A DNA stretch of 64,000 nt from Ursus arctos (Eukaryota > Chordata > Mammalia > Carnivora > Ursidae), in assembly GCF_023065955.2 (NCBI RefSeq), contig NW_026622863.1:41646177-41710176 (forward strand), read 5' to 3'. Positions 12,196-22,578 of the stretch are shown one piece after another (position 1 is the stretch's first letter; every line of letters begins with the position of its first letter). The position numbers and the translations under genes were made by a program. The notes below the pieces were generated by a model that was not told where the DNA came from, did no database searches, and saw only the letters and a list, made by a program, of their open reading frames with translations.

Positions 12196-12279
12196 CAGCC
12201 ATCACTGTTGGGCAACCATCTCTATTCATTTCTATTGAGATAGTTGATGGGATCCATGAGTCACATACCTAATCTCTTC

Positions 12280-12965
12280 AGCTAAAGGTTGTCCAGGCAC
12301 ACCCTCTCTCCAGAGCACGCTTTCTCCTAATCTCAGCATCCTTTGCAGTTTGGATAGGCTGAGAATTCCCCCAAATAATCAAACTTCGGTTTCTTTTTGC
12401 ATAATAGTTCCTTCCTCAATTTCTCTTTTCTTTCACATTTTACTGTACACCAGGTCCCACCTTCAACATTTTCTTTGGAAATTTCCTCAGCCAAGTATTC
12501 AAATTCATCACAAGTTTGCTTTTCACACAACTATAAAACACAATTCAGCCAAGTTTTCTGCCACTGTGTAATACAAATAATCTTTCTACCAGTTTCCAAT
12601 AATAGTTTTCTCATTTTCTTTTGAGCCCTCACCAGAAACACTGTTAAATGTTAATATTTATAATAACAGTCTGCTCTTGGGGATATATGTATCCTCTAAG
12701 AAAATAGCTTTCTCAGTCTTGCTCTTTTTTTCCTGAGCCTACATCTTACCATCCCTAAGCTTAACAGTCTGTTTAAGGCAATCTAGGCTTTTATATCATG
12801 TGGCTTAAAATTCTTCCAGCCTCTACCCATTACTGAAACATACCTCCACATTTTTAGGTGTTTGTGCAGAGCCCCATTTTCTGATACCAAAATCTGTATT
12901 AATGTCCCGGAGCTACCATAAAAATCACTACAAATTTGGTGGTTAAAACAACAAGAAAATTGCAG
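12280..12965. other. Possible LTR-type repeat, unassigned
   Basis: CTGTATTAATGTCCCGGAGCTACCATAAAAATCACTAC at the right end resembles the inverted start of MLT1-type LTRs (CTGTATTAGTTTGCTAGGGC), and GTGTTTGTGCAGAGCCCC resembles LTR text. The body has no assignment. Short open frames on both strands look random. Confidence 0.35.
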
Positions 12966-14298
12966 TATATTCATAAAGTGACATAAGATTAAATTGAATG
13001 GACTTAATTTTAAATGGAAAAGTTAATTCTAAATTTAAAAAGAAAAATCATACAGAAAACTTCACATCCGCCATTTCCTTGAATTTTTTCAGGGACACTT
13101 CAAGTAGGGTAACTTTTTATGGCCAAACACTTGAATAGTATCTTTTTTGCCCATCCCCACTTCGGCCAACTGAGATATATTACATACCAGAGATTTGCAT
13201 GAGGAGGGCTTACTCCAGGATTGGGAATAAGGGAAATGTAAAATGTGAAATATAGGTTTAGGATATTTGCTGTTTGTCCTAGGACACCAAAGGAGTCTGG
13301 GACTGGCCTACCTGTTTTAAAGTTTTCATTACAATGAATACAGTAGCAATGTGTCTCTTCTAATAACACCCCATTCCATCCCCTCCTATAAGTGATATGT
13401 ATTTTGGATATAATTAGTAAATCAGGAGGCAGGATAGCACATGTAGGAATGCTAGATAATTTCTATTTTTATGACAGCCACCGAAATGCATAGGAGAAAA
13501 GAAACAAATGAGAGTAGAATATCCAAGAAAAAGTGACTCACATTCCCAACATCTTTGGTTGGTTGAGGCTCGAACAGATTTAGTTATACCACACCTCCCA
13601 CTCACTACATACCCAGGAAAAGGATAGGCTTGCATTGTCAGTTGTGAGTATAATTCTTTTGTTAGTTGCCATTGTTAGCATATAATAGTATTTACTCATA
13701 TACAAATATGGATTTATTCAAAGGAAACAATTATTAGATTCTTATAGTTATGAATATAGACCCTGTAACTTACCTATTTATTTAATTCTAGTATGTTCAA
13801 ACTGCTCACACTCAAAAACAAACAAACAAACAAAAAAAACCCCACCCCTCAAAAACCCCAAATCCCTCTAAGCATAAATTATTAGTAAAGGCTAAATTCC
13901 ACAGTGTTCTGTCTGGTCAGACAAGGCATTATATTTTCTATGACCCTCAAGTCTGAATTTTTATCATGTCTGATTTTCCTTATCACCCACTTTTTTTTTT
14001 TTTTCCTCTCTCAAATTATCTGCAAGCCCTGGACAAGCATGTTTCCATTTATTATCCACTGGCAATTGCTGTCCCTTTCTTTAAGAGGGCCTCAATTGTG
14101 GAGTGGGGAAAGCTTATTTAAATTTCCACTGCATTTTATTATACACAGTAACAATGTATACAGTAAATATATGTTATAATCAATCAGGGGTCTTCATAAC
14201 ACTGTTCAAGGTGCTGCTGAACTTACTATTTTCACAGAAAAGATGCTATAAATGTTACTGTCCTAGCTGATTTCCAATTCTCAAACATCACAGTATTT
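12966..14298. other. Intergenic, nothing recognised
   Basis: Only short random open frames and a small A/C-rich tract (13815-13858). 2151-2620, 3305-3690, 5700-6250 and 6380-6770 are similar unassigned stretches. Confidence 0.5.
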
Positions 14299-14310
14299 CC
14301 AGTGGTTTTT

Positions 14311-14506
14311 CTTCTTCTTTTTTTTAAAAGATTTTATTTATTTGAGAGGGAGAGAGATAGCGACAGAGATCACAAGCTGGGAGGAGAGGGAGAGGCATGC
14401 TCCCTGCTGAGCAGGGAGACTGATGTGGGGCTTGATCCCAGGACTCTGGGATCATGACCTGAGCTGAAGGCAGATGCTTAACCAACTGAGCCACCCAGTC
14501 GCCCCT
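14311..14506 (-). mobile_element. CAN-SINE
   Basis: TSD CCAGTGGTTTTT / CCAGTGATTTTT at 14299-14310 and 14507-14518. Confidence 0.95.
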
Positions 14507-14639
14507 CCAGTGATTTTTCATTTGAGAATCCAGAGACCCTATTTCCTGAACTAAATCAAGGTATAAAAGCTTACTTAAATATTTATTTCATAATTCTGTC
14601 TCCTGTGACTTATTCTCCAAAATTTTACTCATCTATGTC

Positions 14640-14990
14640 GCTTCTTAACCTTTCTCTAGTATGAATTCTTTGATGTTGAATAAGGTGTAAAGTATGGCTA
14701 AAAGTATCCCTATAATCATGACAATTATAGGATTCCCTCCAATACGAATTCTCTGGTTTTGTGTAAGGTTTAAGACACAGCTAAAGTGTCTTTTTAAATT
14801 TATTACATTCATATATTCATGACTAACAGTCTTCTTACAATTGTAACATTATATGAATTTTTTTAGTAGAATTCTCCAGTTGAGTGACTGCTAAAGACCT
14901 TTCTCCACATTGCTTACAATCAGAGCTATTACTCTTCAAAGTGAATCATCTCATAGTAAGAAAGGTCTGAGATGTTTGGCAGTTATCTAC
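14640..14990 (-). pseudogene. Decayed C2H2 zinc-finger array (relic of a KRAB-ZNF exon)
   Basis: On the minus strand, 14729-14649 reads YNCHDYRDTFSHTLHLIQHQ then RIHTRER, an almost complete finger with both His and the H-linker intact but the second Cys lost. Upstream, about 14842-14744 gives YNCKKTVSHEYM...LKRHFSCVLNLTQNQRI, and about 14924-14850 gives SDCKQCGERSLAVTQLE. Frame changes are needed between segments and stops interrupt each, so the array is dead. It lies 0.75 kb downstream of ZNF567 on the same strand, separated by old L1 sequence, so it is probably a remnant of a neighbouring tandem ZNF gene rather than 3' UTR that only looks similar. Confidence 0.75.
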
Positions 14991-15058
14991 CATAGCTGAA
15001 AAAACTTACATACACCCTTGGACTGAGTAATTCATCTTAATATTAGATTAACAGAAAT

Positions 15059-15078
15059 ACACACACACACACACACAC
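15059..15078. repeat. (CA)n microsatellite
   Basis: About 10 CA units between the zinc-finger relic and ZNF567. Confidence 0.9.
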
Positions 15079-15079
15079 G

Positions 15080-15480
15080 AATATTTACAGGATTTATAGC
15101 AGTATTTTTATTAAAACAAAATTATAAAAAATACAAATATCCATCAAGAGGATAAATAGTGGTATATTTTTGAAATGGAAGAGTAAACAGAATGAAAATG
15201 AACACATTACTGCCACATGCAATAATGTATGAATCTTAAAAATGTTGAATGAAACAAGACACAAAAAAATTCATGATACATGATAAAACATACGTAAAGT
15301 TTAAAGACATGCAAAGACTACTTTATGATGTTATAAGTCAGGTACATGGTAACCTTTGGGGAAGTAACAACTGTTTTTTATTCCAGAGCATAAGGAGAAA
15401 TACATTTCATATTTTCTTTTTTTTTTTTTTATGGAGACTGATGTTATAACCATTTTGTATCTTGCCTCCACATGTATTAT
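15080..15480 (+). mobile_element. Degenerate L1 3' fragment (plus)
   Basis: ATTTATAGCAGTATTTTTAT, AATATCCATCAAGAGGATAA, TGAATCTTAAAAATGTTGAA and TACATGGTAACCTTTGGGGA parallel the L1 3' region (probe-like phrases such as 'spare-time' tail motifs are absent). A (CA)n run of about 20 bases (15059-15078) precedes it. It lies in the 3' flank of ZNF567, between the gene and the zinc-finger relic. Confidence 0.55.
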
Positions 15481-15620
15481 GTAAGAACTTTTTTAAAAAA
15501 GAAACTGAGTCAATAGAACCTGGAAACTTAAAAATTAGCTTCATTTCTGTTAGAGTTCAAGAACAATGATCATATTCATTATATATGCTAGTAAACAGTA
15601 GATAGTTACATAGTTGGTAC

Positions 15621-15626
15621 TTTATT
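15621..15626 (-). terminator. Candidate polyadenylation signal of ZNF567
   Basis: TTTATT on the plus strand is AATAAA on the minus strand, about 115 bases after the TAA stop. It is the first clean hexamer in the 3' flank apart from one overlapping the stop itself (CAATAAACG at 15735-15741), which is too early. Further AATAAA-like words lie near 15105 and 14585, so a longer 3' UTR is possible. Confidence 0.4.
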
Positions 15627-15738
15627 ATCACATTTGTGATTAAAATTACCTTATTAAAATGTTTTAGCATGCTTTTTTTTCTTTTTAAACTAAAGTGTTA
15701 CAATAACTTGGAAAGGCTTTACAAAGAAGTCACATCGT

Positions 15739-17456
15739 TTATTGCATTTCTATGTTTTCTCCCTTGTGAGTTCTCTGATGGACAATGAGGTTTCTTTTAT
15801 AACTGAAGGACTTACCACACTCGTTACAAATATAGGGTTTCTCCCCTGTGTGAGTTCTCTGATGTACAATGAGATTTGTCTTCTGGCGGAAGCACTTTCC
15901 ACATTCATTACATTTATATGGTTTCTCTCCTGTATGAGTTCTTTGATGATGAATGAGATATGACTTCCTGCTAAAGGCTTTCCCACACTGAGGGCATTCA
16001 TAGGATTTCTGTCCTGTATGTATTTTCTGATGTACAGTGAGAGTTGCTTTCTGGCGAAAGGACTTCCCACATTCATTACAAATATAGGGTTTCTCCCCCG
16101 TATGAATTCTCTGGTGTAGATTCAGATTTGTCTTCTGACTGAAGGATTTCCCACACTCATTACATTCATATGGTTTCTCTCCTGTGTGAGTTCTGTGATG
16201 ATCAATGAGGTATGACTTCATTCTAAAGGCCTTCCCACAGTGAGGACATTCATAGGATTTTTCCCCTGTATGTGTTCTCTGATGTGCCACAAGGGTTGTC
16301 TTCTGGCGGAAGGACTTCCCACATTCACTACAAATATAGGGTTTCTCCTCGTTATGAGTCTTCTCATGAAGAGCAAGCGTTGTCTTCTGGGAGAAAGATT
16401 TTCCACATTCATTACAAATATAGGGCTTTTCCCCTGTATGAGTTCTCTGATGTACAGTAAGGTTTGCCTTCTGGTGAAAGGACTTCCCACATTCTTTACA
16501 AATATAGGGTTTCTCTCCTGTATGAATTCTCTGATGTAGAGAAAGTGTTGTCTTCTGGCGGAAGGACTTCCCACAGTCATTACACTCATATGGTTTTTCT
16601 CCTGTATGAGTTCTCTGATGACGAATGAGGTGTGATTTCAATCTGAAGGCATTCCTACACTGTGGACATTCATATGATTTTTCCCCTGTATGTGTTCTCT
16701 GATGATCAGTGAGGGCTGTCTTTAGGCGGAAGGACTTACCACATTCATTACAGACAAAGGGTTTCTCTCCTGTGTGAGTTCTCTGATGATCAATGAGATA
16801 GGACTTCCTTCTAAATGAATTTCCACATTGATGACACTGATAGGGTTTCTCCTCTGTGTGAATTCCTTGATGCAGAATCAATACTGACTTCCTGCAGAAG
16901 GACTTCCCACATTCAGTGCATGTATGTTTTTTTTCAATATTGGTTGCTCTTCTTTTATTATATTCAGATGGGTTTTCCCTTCTGTAAGCTCTATTATGTG
17001 TAACTAAGCCTCCCTTTTTAAGAAAGGCTTTTTCACAGTCATTATATCCAAATGACTGTGCTGGAGTTTCCATCTTATGATATTGCATAAGTACTTCATT
17101 ATGACTGACAGCCCTGCCATGTTGATTATGGGATTTGACTCCAGGTTGAGCTGTCTCTGCTTTAGTATTGAGGAGTGATTTCCCATATCCATTATACTCA
17201 CTAAGTCTTTTTCTTGCAGGACTTAGATTACTGATGATTAATTCTGAAACATTTTTAAAAATCTTTCCATGAGTGTCATATTCAGGAGGTAGATTTTTTG
17301 AATTAATAGGACTTTTGCTTAAAATAAATGTCTTTTCATATGTATTACTGTTCTCCTTACTCAGTTTTTTGTGGTTGATGAATACAACTGATCTAGAAAA
17401 CTTATCTTGGTGTTCCTTGAATTTCACTAAAAAGTCTTCCTCTTTCCAATTTTTTT
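15739..17456 (-). CDS. ZNF567: ZNF567 terminal coding exon: spacer and 14 C2H2 zinc fingers
   Basis: The exon opens after the acceptor TTCTTTTGTAG; its first two bases complete a Glu codon begun in the KRAB-B exon, giving [10 protein letters not shown] then the spacer. It encodes 571 residues and ends ENIEMQ-TAA. From about 16926 down to 15750 there are 14 contiguous fingers of the form C-x2-C-x12-H-x3-H with TGEKP-type linkers; the first and seventh have EEKP linkers. Specificity residues at helix positions -1,2,3,6, in order: RSVL, RSYD, LTAD, LSHR, QTTL, QANV, QTTL, QTTA, MSYD, QTNL, QATV, RSYH, QTNV, YRNV. The many Gln at -1 with Asn or Thr at 3 suggest an A/T-rich target (inference). Just before finger 1 is a degenerate finger whose first Cys and last His are both Tyr. 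Long open frames in other phases and on the other strand are by-products of the 84-base repeat. Confidence 0.95.
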
Positions 17457-20400
17457 CTACAAAAGAATATAATTAATAACAGTTTGTGAATCTTCACATA
17501 TTTGCTATGGAAAGAAGTTGTATTAGTGTCTAGCATATGAGATCAAAAAAGACCCAGGACAAATTATTCCCTGCCTGGGAAAAGACACAAAACCTAAATA
17601 AAAACTCTGCCTCAGTGTGGAAAAAAGTAAAAAATTAAGCAATGAACACTAGTAACTAGAACTTCATACAGAAAGTTAAACGAATATACTAAGCAGTGAG
17701 GTGAAGACACAGAATGGTGAGAGAACCATGCTTGGGGGCGCCTGGGCGGCACAGCGGTTGGGCGTCTGCCTTCGGCTCAGGGCGTGATCCCGGCGTTATG
17801 GGATCGAGCCCCACATCAGGCTCCTCTGCTATGAGCCTGCTTCTTCCTCTCCCACTCCCCCTGCTTGTGTTCCCTCTCTCGCTGGCTGTCTCTATCTCTG
17901 TCAAATAAATAAATAAAATCTTTAAAAAAAAAAAAAAAAGAACCATGCTTGGATAGGTGGATTCAGAAATAATGAAGTGAATCTTTCAAAGACAGTAAAC
18001 TTTAAGTAGGATGGACAAAAAAAAATTAGTAGAAAAGCTTGTTCAAGAAAAATATTAAAGGAAGGAATACTTTTGGAGAACACAGATCAGAGCCTTTTAT
18101 ACATTCATCCCTAGATTGTGAGGCAGAACACTTCCAGTTGTTCCACCACCCCTTTCCATGTATCCATCAGTGGCTAATTAATCTTTCCAAGTATCAATTT
18201 CCTAGTGTTTAGAGGGACACTTTTAAAAAATATTTTATTTTTTTATAATAATGATTTTAAAAAAGATTTATTTTAGAGAGAAAGAGCACACGTGCAAGTG
18301 GGGGGAGAGGGAGAGAAGCCTCAAGTAGATTCGCCAGTGAGTGCAGAGCCTGAGGCAGGGCTTGATCTCAGTGCAATCAAGACCTGAGCCAAAATCAAGA
18401 GTTGGACTCTCAATCGACTGAGCCACACAGGCGCCCCTAGAAAGACAATCTTATATCCTAGGCTCTTATCTCCATATACCTGGGAATCATTTTCTCTTGT
18501 GAGAAAAGAGCTAAGAAAATACTTCCAACAGGAACTTTAAAACTGACTAGGGGTATATTTACTGGCCTATTCATATTGCTATTGTCTGTCCTTTTAGGGT
18601 TGTTCAATAACAAAAATCTCATGACCATCAAATTATAACTATTCCTCTTTGCAGACTTATTTTTTCAGGTTTAAAGAAAAGACTGTTGCAAGTTTTCCCC
18701 CAATATAGTAACTTTTTTTAACTCCAGTTTTCCATATGGTGGACAAGATTAGATTGTTCATGCTCATTCTAAAGCATTAACTTTAACCTTCATTTCTCTT
18801 ATAATTTTGTAGCTATATTTGACTTCTGTTACTTTGCAATCATCGACATCCAGGAGAATAATGTTAAACCTAGGTTAAAAAAACTAGGTTTCTTCCTTCA
18901 GTCCATTACCCTTAACACTAACATACAAGGAACCTCTGTAAACAAGACTTTAAATTACCTAGATTCACTTTTTATAGATTCACTTTTTATATTCAAACAA
19001 GTTTTTAGGGTTGTCCACATATCTGACAAATCTCACACATAACAACAGTAAGGCCTCATATTTATTGCCTTATAAATATCTCACTTATTCCTAATCACAT
19101 GCTTTCCTCATGTTCTTTTCATCAGTTGGCTTGTCTTTCAATCTTACTTCTACTCATATTTAGATACTCTTCAAGAAAATGCTACCATTCAATGATATCA
19201 AAATTCCTTCATTTATTTCCCCCCACCACTTTAAGCACTATTTCTTTATAACTTGAAAATGGTTATGGTCTAGGAAAGTCATTTTAACAAATCTTTTTAT
19301 AAGCTTAATCAAGTCATAAATATTTCACAAAAAATGCAGATTTTGATAATAATCCTTTTTCATAGAAAAGAATACTTTATTGGTTATCTCCTTTGAACTC
19401 TTCTGAGTGTGTATTAACACTGTGTTTCCTACCTAGAAAATTAGCGCTTGGCAGAATTCAACCATTTGAATCAGCATCTATACATCCATGGCCTGAGCAG
19501 GTACATCTGAAAGGAACTTACCAGTATAAGCTTTCTGAATGGAGGAAAAATAGACCTCCTTTGTATAGCTCCACAGTTAATGAAGCAACTACTGAATACT
19601 TAACATGTTACATACTATTGCAAAAATTATTCGAATAGAGGATCTTATCCTCTTAAGGAAAGAATCCTTAAGCATAAACCATGTATAATCAGGCATCAAA
19701 TTACATAATCATACCCAAAAGTTGTGTTTTAGTTAGTAGGTAGCATGGGAATTCAGAAAAAGGGTGAGGAGTAGTTAAGGAACAGTTTATGAAGAAAAAA
19801 TCTCAAGACTTAACTTAAAAGATACATAGTATATGAAAGGGAGAACAGAACACAATGAAAAGTACAGACATCATGACAAATCGTAGATATATGGAGAACA
19901 CTGAGGAGACTAGATCAAGTGGAAATTACCAAGTTTTCCACAAGGGACAGAAAGTTGAAAAGACCAAATGAAGGCTTATTTTAGTAGTCCTTGAGTGAAG
20001 AATTTCAATTTCATATAATAAATAAGGAACAATAAATAGCGTTAAGAAAAAATTACAGCAAAGCCAAGATGTAATTATTGTAGGCAAGACATGAAATAAG
20101 GTAACATCATTTTGTATGATATCAGTGAAAAATGAAAATATGGGAAGATGTAAATATATCTCACAGGCTGATAAATATAATACAGATTAAGAAGAGATTC
20201 ACAAGAGATGATGATAGAGACAGAAAAAGCTGATATCATGGCAGAAATAAAATAATTTGGAAATAGATAATGAGGAAGAATTTAAAAGCTAGGAAAGTTC
20301 ATGATTTTCATTTCCAACATATTGTCACAAAACAGGTGAAACATAAGAGTGCGGAACTCCAGTAATGGTGGGAGAAATGTACTGAGTATGTCAGTGTTAG

Positions 20401-22509
20401 AGACATCTACATAAAACAAAGAGCTTCGGTCCTCAGAATGGATGAGATTACTATAATTTAAAGGCAGATCCTTGAGGTCAAATCAGAGAAATAAGACTGA
20501 GAGTCTACTGAAACAATATACATGAAAAAATATATGTATCAGTGACTATTACATGCCAGGTATTGTTCTAGGCAATATGGCCAGTAATGAAGAAAACAGA
20601 CCAAGCTGGAAATAATCACTAAGGGAATCAGGATAAGAATACATTAATGTTTTACCCACACCAAGGGCTGACTTCAGCAATGATGATCAGCCACATAAAA
20701 CGAACCATAAAAGTTTACTGGAGGAAAATGATAACTGTGGAATTATCAATCTGGGTCAAAGCAAGTGAGTTTTGAAATTAACAGCTAGATTTGTGGTGAG
20801 AAGGGGAGCTTATTAGACTTAGCACAGAAAACAAATCTGAGGTAATAAAAAGAAAAAGAAAAAAATGGAAAGCAACTGAGAAGAAAAACATTAACCAATA
20901 TTCTCTTCTTTAAAAATAGATTTAAGAATGCCTAAAAGAAATATATACAATGGCAAGAAGATAAAGGACTGAGAAAGCTAGAAAGAGACACAAATCAAGA
21001 AAAAAGATCTAAAGGAAGACTTATAGTACATTTTGATTAAGAGTGGCAACTATCTTCGATAATATCAAGCAGACTAAGAAAACAATATTATATCCGGAAA
21101 GTGATATTTGAAAGTTTAAAATTTGCAAGCAATTTGCAAAGGTTTACAATTTGCAAAGGTTAGGAGCCTTTAAAAAGAAAATATTTCAAAGGTGCCACCC
21201 ACCACGTGACCATTTTAAAATTTATTCTCCACTAGATTTCATCCACCTGAAGCTTCAGAAACTCACCTAAGCAGGTATGACCTGCAAATGAGGTCCATGG
21301 CTCTTCTCCTCGTTCCAACTTAAGGATCACATCAGGTTTGGTCATGTGACACCCTGATAAAGAAAAATTTTGATTAAGATGCTTAGGCTTCAATACATTT
21401 GAAAAATTAGTAAACTACATTTTCAATACTGCAAATTAAAGATACTTCATGTAAGAGAAAACTTAACACCTTGCTCTGGGTAAGTACACGATTATCCTTT
21501 CTGTGAACAAATACTTCATCACCTCCTAAGCCTGAAATTCAAGACAATTTAGGCACTTTGAAAGGAAATGTATGCTACTGAAAGTTTCCAAGAGAGTTTT
21601 TCTTACCCACAGAGATGAGATGGCAATAGTTTTCCAACATCACATCCATGTAGAGAGTCTTCTGAGCAGGATCCAAGTGCTGCCACTCCTCCCGAGTGAA
21701 GTCCACAGTCACATCTTTGAATGACACTGATGCCTGCAATGGATTGGAACTATGATCAGAATAAGCTGACCAGATATTGTGGACTACTTTTGATCCTGCT
21801 CCTTTGGGGCATCCATATGAATATAAAGAAAGCCAATCATTTTTGTTTTGTCATTTACGTAGTAAGGTAAACAAAAGTGAAGACAGAAATACCTGTCACT
21901 GAATTTATTTAATAATTAATTCTAAAAATATTTACATGAGGTCATTTTGTATCTCAAAAGTGCATTAGTTTACTGGAATGCCAAAACATACAAAGCATGG
22001 TCCCTGCATTGCCTCAAAGCAAGGAACACATACCTTTAAGAAAGTATGTATAAACATAAACCTGCTAGAAGGTGTTACAGGTACTACAACAAAAGAATAT
22101 ACAAGATGCAGTATATTACAAGGGGAGCACAATTCAGGAGGTAAAATTTTTCCCTGTCAAGATTAATGTGTTATGCGGGGAGAATATGGTTTCAGAATGC
22201 ATGGGAACAACTCTGGCATCCAAAAGTAATTGGTCAAGAAAACGATCCCTCAGATAGTAATTATTTATAATTAACACAACATATATATCTGAACACAATA
22301 TGTAATAAATGACAGATGGCACTGGAAAATAATCAAAGCAAGCAAAAACTGAAGGAGAATTTATTCTTAACGGACAGCAAATGCAATAGGTAAGATGTTC
22401 AGTTCATGACTTTTTTTGCATGAAGGTACCAGAAACCCCACAGCTCCTGAGGCAGAATTTAGAGCTGGCAGATGAGCTGGAGATTTAGAAATAAAGTCTT
22501 TCTTTCTTT

Positions 22510-22578
<69 letters not shown>

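Noticed and set aside
15750..16589. Open frames of 108 and 123 codons on the minus strand, and 99 codons on the plus strand, inside the zinc-finger exon
   Set aside because: They are other phases of the 84-base finger repeat, which stays open in several frames because the same codons recur. They have no start context, splice role or known domain.
15750..16926. Regular 84-base repeats resembling a direct-repeat (CRISPR-like) array
   Set aside because: The repeats are coding C2H2 finger units in frame with conserved amino acids, and the 84-base period is the finger length. The host is a mammal.
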